From the NCBI GenBank assembly GCA_045656345.1, contig JAZOQZ010000078.1, positions 1-27,303 on the forward strand: a stretch of 27,303 bases of DNA. Direction: 5' to 3'. The DNA comes from SIG452 sp045656345 (GTDB taxonomy: Bacteria; Bacillota; Clostridia; UMGS1840). Under the pieces are notes generated by a model, which saw only the letters and a list, made by a program, of their open reading frames with translations, was not told the origin of the DNA and did not search any database. Numbering within the stretch: position 1 is the first letter of the stretch; every line of letters begins with the position of its first letter. Below are positions 23,500 through 27,303 of this stretch, piece after piece. Position numbers and translations under genes: made by a program.

Positions 23500-23545
23500 A
23501 AAGTTGACAGATAAAGTTGACAGATGTAAAGTTTTGTGTTAATAT
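23500..23545 (+). promoter_or_regulatory. nadA promoter with tandem repeats, candidate NiaR operator
   Basis: AAAGTTGACAGAT occurs twice with a 13-base period (TTGACA at 23504 and 23517). The second TTGACA (23517-23522) and TAATAT (23540-23545) are 17 bases apart and form the promoter. A repeat overlying the -35 box suits a repressor site, and niaR is the last gene of the operon. Confidence 0.7.
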
Positions 23546-23581
23546 ATGAGGTAATCTTTTCGTTTGCTTATGAGGTGAAAA

Positions 23582-24487
23582 ATGATTATGCAAAAACAAA
23601 TAGAACAGCTAAAAGCAGAAAAAAATGCCGTTATTCTTGCGCATTATTATGCGCCGGAAGAGGCTCAAAAAGTGGCAGACTATGTGGGAGATTCTTTTCA
23701 TCTGGCAAAGGTGGCAAAGAACACTTCGGCAGATATGATTGTGTTTTGCGGAGTATCCTTTATGGGGGAGAGCGCTAAAATATTAAATCCGGACAAGAAG
23801 GTTCTGATGCCTGATTTGTCGGCAGACTGCCCGATGGCACATATGGTGAAGCCCGGTATCATTGAACAAATGCGAAAGGATTATCCTGACCTGGCAGTTG
23901 TATGCTATATCAATTCCACGGCAGAGTTGAAATGCCAAAGTGATGTATGCGTAACCTCTTCTAATGCCGTTCAGATTGTAAAAGCACTTCCCAATCAAAA
24001 TATATTTTTTATTCCCGACAAGAATTTAGGAAGATTCGTGGCAGAGCAGGTGCCCGAAAAAAATATCATTCTCAATGATGGATGTTGTCCGATTCATGCG
24101 GACATCAGTCTTGCCCAACTGCAACAGACAAAAGAACAATATCCTGATGCACTGATTCTTTCACATCCGGAATGTACTCAGCAAATACTTGCATTGTCTG
24201 ATTATGTGGGAAGCACGGCAGAGATTATAAATTATGCCAAGCACAGCGATGCTACGGAGTTTATCATCTGCACCGAGCAGGGAGTTTCTTATCAGCTTGA
24301 TTGTGATAATCCTGATAAAACCTTTGTGTTTGTGACACCCGCTCCGTGTTGCCAGGGTATGAAATTAAACACTTTGGAAAATATTTTAAAGGTGTTGACG
24401 GAAGAATCGAATGAAATCATCTTAGACGAAGAAACACGAAAGAGAGCACAGTTGCCTCTTTTTGGAATGTTGGAGTATGCAAAATAA
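23582..24487 (+). CDS. nadA: Quinolinate synthase A
   Basis: NadA condenses iminoaspartate with dihydroxyacetone phosphate to quinolinate, using a [4Fe-4S] cluster. The 301-residue length matches the short form. Motifs are LAHYYAPEEAQKVADYVGDS (19-38), CGVSFMGESAK (56-66), DCPMAHM (82-88), YINSTAELK (109-117), CVTSSNA, FIPDKNLGRFVA (143-154), CCPIH (168-172), SHPEC (194-198) and PCCQGMKLNTLENI (255-268). The three cluster cysteines are expected to be Cys83, Cys169 and Cys256 or 257. GAGGTG lies six bases before the first ATG; an ATG two codons later is also possible. It is the first gene of nadABC-niaR. Confidence 0.96.
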   Translation: MIMQKQIEQLKAEKNAVILAHYYAPEEAQKVADYVGDSFHLAKVAKNTSADMIVFCGVSFMGESAKILNPDKKVLMPDLSADCPMAHMVKPGIIEQMRKDYPDLAVVCYINSTAELKCQSDVCVTSSNAVQIVKALPNQNIFFIPDKNLGRFVAEQVPEKNIILNDGCCPIHADISLAQLQQTKEQYPDALILSHPECTQQILALSDYVGSTAEIINYAKHSDATEFIICTEQGVSYQLDCDNPDKTFVFVTPAPCCQGMKLNTLENILKVLTEESNEIILDEETRKRAQLPLFGMLEYAK

Positions 24488-24488
24488 T

Positions 24489-25763
24489 ATGAATACACAA
24501 ATCTTAATTGTGGGGAGTGGAGTTGCCGGTCTTTACTGTGCACTGAACTTCCCCGAGAACAGAAAAATTGTAATTGTAACCAAAAATATCGCAAGAAAAA
24601 GTGATTCTTATCTTGCACAGGGCGGTATCTGCGTGTTACGAGACGAAAGCGATTATCAGGTGTTTTTTGAAGACACAATGAAGGCCGGACATTATGAGAA
24701 TAATCCTGAATCTGTGGATATTATGATTCGTTCTTCTCAAAGCGTTATTGAGGATTTGGTATCATTTGGGGTTCAGTTTAAAAAGAACGGTGATGATTTT
24801 CATTATACCAAGGAAGGTGCCCATTCCAGAGCCAGAATTTTGTTTCACGAGGATGAAACAGGGAAGGAAATTACCTCCAATCTTTTAAAAGCAGTGCAAA
24901 GTCGCAAAAATATCACGTTAATAGAAAATTTTACGATGGTGGACTTGTTGTGTGACGAAGGCGAATGCCGAGGCATTGTGGGACACGATGAAAACGGAAA
25001 CTATCAGGCAATCACAGCGAATTATACGGTTCTTGCCACAGGTGGAATCGGCGGTTTGTTTCAACATTCCACCAATTACCGTCATTTAACAGGAGATGCA
25101 TTGGCACTTGCCATCAAGCATGGTATCAAGCTTCAGCATATTGATTATATCCAGATTCATCCCACAACCCTGTACACAAAAAAAGACGAGCGGGAATTTC
25201 TCATTTCCGAATCGGTTCGTGGGGAAGGAGCTGTTCTTCTGAATGCTAAGGGAGAACGGTTTGTGAATGAACTTTTACCTCGTGATGTGGTGTCTCAGGC
25301 GATTTTTGCAGAGATGAAAAAAGAAGGAAGCGACCATGTCTGGCTTTCTTTTGCACCAATTCCGACAGAGGAAATCAAGACCCATTTTCCTCATATTTAT
25401 CAGCATTGTCTGGAGGAAGGATATGATGTGACAAAAGAACCCATTCCCGTGGTTCCGTCTCAGCATTATCTGATGGGAGGAATTGATGTGAATCAATTCA
25501 GTAAAACCAGTATGAATCGATTATACGCCGTGGGGGAAACATCCTGTAACGGTGTTCACGGGCGGAACAGACTGGCAAGCAATTCCTTGTTGGAAAGTCT
25601 GGTGTTTGCCAAGCGGGCAGCAATGGATATGCAACTAAATTATAGTGATATTCCAGAGTATTCAGTAGCCCAAATCGATCCAAAGCAGTATGAAAATTAT
25701 CAGCAAAGATATAAAGAATTAATTTTAACTTCCATTGAAAAGGAGAAACATAGCCATGAATAA
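24489..25763 (+). CDS. nadB: L-aspartate oxidase
   Basis: NadB oxidises L-aspartate to iminoaspartate with FAD and passes it to NadA. The dinucleotide fold is at the N-terminus (ILIVGSGVAGLYCA, near 5-18), followed by AQGGI, the GAHSRARI segment, ATGGIGGLF (near 190), IQIHPTTLY (near 220), SESVRGEGAVL and the C-terminal GRNRLASNSLLESLVF FAD-contacting segment. I chose the ATG at 24489, one base past the nadA stop, with GGAG 13 bases upstream; ATG 24477 and TTG 24462 lie in nadA but are poorly spaced. At 424 residues it lacks most of the C-terminal helical domain of the 540-residue E. coli enzyme. Its end overlaps nadC by eight bases. Confidence 0.95.
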   Translation: MNTQILIVGSGVAGLYCALNFPENRKIVIVTKNIARKSDSYLAQGGICVLRDESDYQVFFEDTMKAGHYENNPESVDIMIRSSQSVIEDLVSFGVQFKKNGDDFHYTKEGAHSRARILFHEDETGKEITSNLLKAVQSRKNITLIENFTMVDLLCDEGECRGIVGHDENGNYQAITANYTVLATGGIGGLFQHSTNYRHLTGDALALAIKHGIKLQHIDYIQIHPTTLYTKKDEREFLISESVRGEGAVLLNAKGERFVNELLPRDVVSQAIFAEMKKEGSDHVWLSFAPIPTEEIKTHFPHIYQHCLEEGYDVTKEPIPVVPSQHYLMGGIDVNQFSKTSMNRLYAVGETSCNGVHGRNRLASNSLLESLVFAKRAAMDMQLNYSDIPEYSVAQIDPKQYENYQQRYKELILTSIEKEKHSHE

Positions 25764-26607
25764 TATCACAATGAAATTACATGCAGACGATTTGATTTTA
25801 GAAGCATTAAAGGAAGATATCACCAGCGAAGATATTACCACCAACTCCGTAATGCCTGAGTATAAGGCAGGCGAGGTGGAACTGATTTGTAAAGAAGAAG
25901 GGGTCATCGCAGGTCTTGATGTTTTTGGCAGAGTGTTTGAACTTCTGGATGCAAATACCAAAATTGAGTTTTTCTGCAAAGACGGAGACCAGGTGACAAA
26001 AGGACAAAAACTTGCCGTTGTGCGCGGAGATATCCGTGTGCTTCTTTCAGGAGAACGCACAGCCCTGAACTATCTGCAGAGAATGAGCGGTATTGCTACA
26101 TACACCAGAAAAATCGTGGACCTTTTGAAAGGTAGCAAAACCAAATTACTTGATACCAGAAAAACCACTCCGAATATGAGAGTGTTTGAAAAATATGCCG
26201 TAAAGGTTGGTGGCGGAAACAATCACCGTTTTAACTTAAGTGACGGTATTTTGTTAAAAGACAATCATATCGGTGCAGCGGGCGGGGTAAAAGAAGCTGT
26301 GGCAATGGCAAAAGCGTATGCTCCGTTTGTGAGAAAAATTGAGGTGGAAGTGGAAAATCTGGACATGCTAAAAGAGGCACTGGAAGCGGGTGCTGATATT
26401 ATTATGCTGGATAATATGAGCATTGAGGATATGAAAGAAGCGGTAAAACTGACTGCAGGAAAAGCGGAAACCGAATGTAGCGGTAATGTTACCAAGGAAA
26501 ACGTTGCAAAATATGTGGATGTTGGCGTGGATTATATTTCCAGCGGTGCGTTAACACATTCTTCTCCCATTCTTGATCTTTCTTTAAAACATCTTCACGC
26601 AATTTAA
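25756..26607 (+). CDS. nadC: Nicotinate-nucleotide pyrophosphorylase (quinolinate phosphoribosyltransferase)
   Basis: NadC joins quinolinate with PRPP and decarboxylates it to nicotinate mononucleotide. The 283-residue protein shows the LKEDITSEDITT start, the GERTALNYLQRMSGIAT segment (near 97-113), DTRKTTPNMRVFEKYAV (near 133), the GGGNNHRFNLSDGILLKDNH segment and C-terminal IMLDNMS and DYISSGALTHS barrel strands. All motifs are intact. AGGAGA is nine bases before the ATG, which lies inside the end of nadB; a TTG at 25735 is possible but unlikely. niaR follows 13 bases later. Confidence 0.97.
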   Translation: MNNITMKLHADDLILEALKEDITSEDITTNSVMPEYKAGEVELICKEEGVIAGLDVFGRVFELLDANTKIEFFCKDGDQVTKGQKLAVVRGDIRVLLSGERTALNYLQRMSGIATYTRKIVDLLKGSKTKLLDTRKTTPNMRVFEKYAVKVGGGNNHRFNLSDGILLKDNHIGAAGGVKEAVAMAKAYAPFVRKIEVEVENLDMLKEALEAGADIIMLDNMSIEDMKEAVKLTAGKAETECSGNVTKENVAKYVDVGVDYISSGALTHSSPILDLSLKHLHAI

Positions 26608-26620
26608 TGGAGGATTGTGT

Positions 26621-27148
26621 ATGAAGGCTGCAGAAAGAAGAAAAAAACTGATTCATATTGTGATGTCGGAAAAACAGGCAATTTCAGGAAGTAAGCTTTC
26701 CGAGCTGCTTGGCGTTTCCAGACAGATTATTGTGCAGGATGTTTCTGCTTTAAAAGCCGATGGCTATGATATTTTATCAACCCATGCCGGCTACATCGTG
26801 AATGCTACGCCTCTGAAGGAACGGGTTTATAAGGTGTTTCACACCGGAGAACAGACAGAAAAGGAACTGACAACCATTATCGATTTGGGCGGAACAGTTG
26901 CGGATGTTTTTGTGTGGCATAAGGTGTATGGGAAGATGAGTGCAACCCTCAACATTTCTTCAAGATATCATATTGCTCAGTTTTTGGAAGGGGTCAGAAC
27001 CGGAAAATCTTCAGAGCTTATGAATATCACCGGAGGTTATCATTATCATACTGTTCTTGCAGAATCGGAAGACACGCTGGATTCTATTGAACAGGCACTG
27101 AAACTTGAGAATTTTATCGTGCCTGAGATTTTAGGTGAGAATACATAA
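26621..27148 (+). CDS. niaR: NiaR-type NAD biosynthesis repressor (HTH plus 3H domain)
   Basis: A 175-residue regulator with an N-terminal winged helix-turn-helix (about 8-60, ISGSKLSELLGVSRQIIVQD) and a C-terminal 3H domain (about 70-170) with the defining histidines in FVWHKVYG, SSRYHIAQF and GGYHYHTV. In Bacillota, NiaR binds nicotinic acid as corepressor and represses nad and niacin-transport genes. The position at the end of nadABC and the repeats over the nadA promoter support autoregulation. GGAGG is seven bases before the ATG; an upstream TTG at 26615 is unlikely. No niacin transporter gene lies in the window. Confidence 0.93.
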   Translation: MKAAERRKKLIHIVMSEKQAISGSKLSELLGVSRQIIVQDVSALKADGYDILSTHAGYIVNATPLKERVYKVFHTGEQTEKELTTIIDLGGTVADVFVWHKVYGKMSATLNISSRYHIAQFLEGVRTGKSSELMNITGGYHYHTVLAESEDTLDSIEQALKLENFIVPEILGENT

Positions 27149-27195
27149 AAAAACACCCCTGTGACCGCTTTTGTGTTACAGGGGGTTTTTTTATA
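27145..27195. terminator. Terminator of the nad operon
   Basis: CCCCTGT (27156-27162) pairs with ACAGGGG (27178-27184), flanked by an A-tract before and a T-tract after. It begins at the niaR stop codon and looks bidirectional. Confidence 0.8.
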
Positions 27196-27223
27196 GTTTT
27201 TTATTTGATGATAGAAGAAAAAG

Positions 27224-27255
27224 AAAAATCCGCATACTTTCGTATGCGGATTTTT
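27224..27255. terminator. Perfect hairpin next to tRNA-Val
   Basis: AAAAATCCGCATAC, loop TTTC, GTATGCGGATTTTT: 14 perfect pairs. On the minus strand it begins immediately at the CCA end of the tRNA, so it is the likely terminator of that tRNA transcript. Confidence 0.85.
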
Positions 27256-27303
27256 GGTGGGAACAATAGGGCTCGAACCTATGACCCTCTGCTTGTAAGG
27301 CAG
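27255..27303 (-). tRNA. tRNA-Val (anticodon TAC), cut by the window end
   Basis: The minus strand reads the 3' part of a tRNA: anticodon loop CTTACAA (anticodon TAC), variable loop, T-arm ATAGG-TTCGAGC-CCTAT and acceptor TGTTCCC-A with encoded CCA. The 5' half lies beyond the window. Confidence 0.88.

Overview
The window looks like chromosome of a low-GC member of the Bacillota, most likely an anaerobic member of the class Clostridia. The evidence is the class II galactose-1-phosphate uridylyltransferase, the de novo NAD operon ending in a NiaR/3H repressor, the clostridial cell-shape cluster with DUF4321, Gx-transporter and NusG-domain-II genes, a DUF5685 plus J-domain pair, an SLH-domain surface protein, AGGAGG-type ribosome binding sites and near-consensus sigma-A promoters. 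No species can be named from the sequence alone.

Layout: (1) 1-2922 is the only accessory-looking part. It holds a RibD/DHFR-like reductase with its terminator, about 500 bp without a convincing gene, a 59-codon excisionase-like gene, a Tn916-type tyrosine integrase with its own promoter, and a tRNA-Trp whose 3' end faces the integrase. This is the usual arrangement at one end of an element integrated in a tRNA gene; the other end is not visible. (2) 3023-6860 carries a small membrane-anchored protein with an Ada-like Cys/His motif, then galK-galT and a short Sfp-type phosphopantetheinyl transferase packed without gaps. (3) 6864-14464, minus strand, is a long cell-envelope cluster: NusG-II protein, Gx transporter, DUF4321, mreB, terminator, mreC, mreD, mrdA (PBP2), rsuA-like, queA. 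(4) 14568-19701, plus strand, has a large SLH surface protein behind a structured leader, then a GH36 alpha-galactosidase. (5) 19690-23388, minus strand, is a five-gene unit: DUF5685, J-domain protein with a Cys-rich tail, small membrane protein, patatin-like lipase, TcdA. (6) 23500-27195, plus strand, is nadA-nadB-nadC-niaR, followed by a tRNA-Val cut by the window end.

How they work together: alpha-galactosidase would release galactose from alpha-galactosides, and GalK plus GalT would feed it to the Leloir pathway (no galE or galM is seen here). The mre/mrdA set builds the lateral wall, and the SLH protein is expected to bind that wall. nadABC makes nicotinate mononucleotide from aspartate under probable NiaR control.

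The best candidates for something undescribed are the DUF5685/J-domain operon and the hairpin leader of the SLH gene. DUF5685 carries two Asp-rich motifs that resemble those of squalene/phytoene synthases. No defence island, CRISPR array or insertion sequence was seen.
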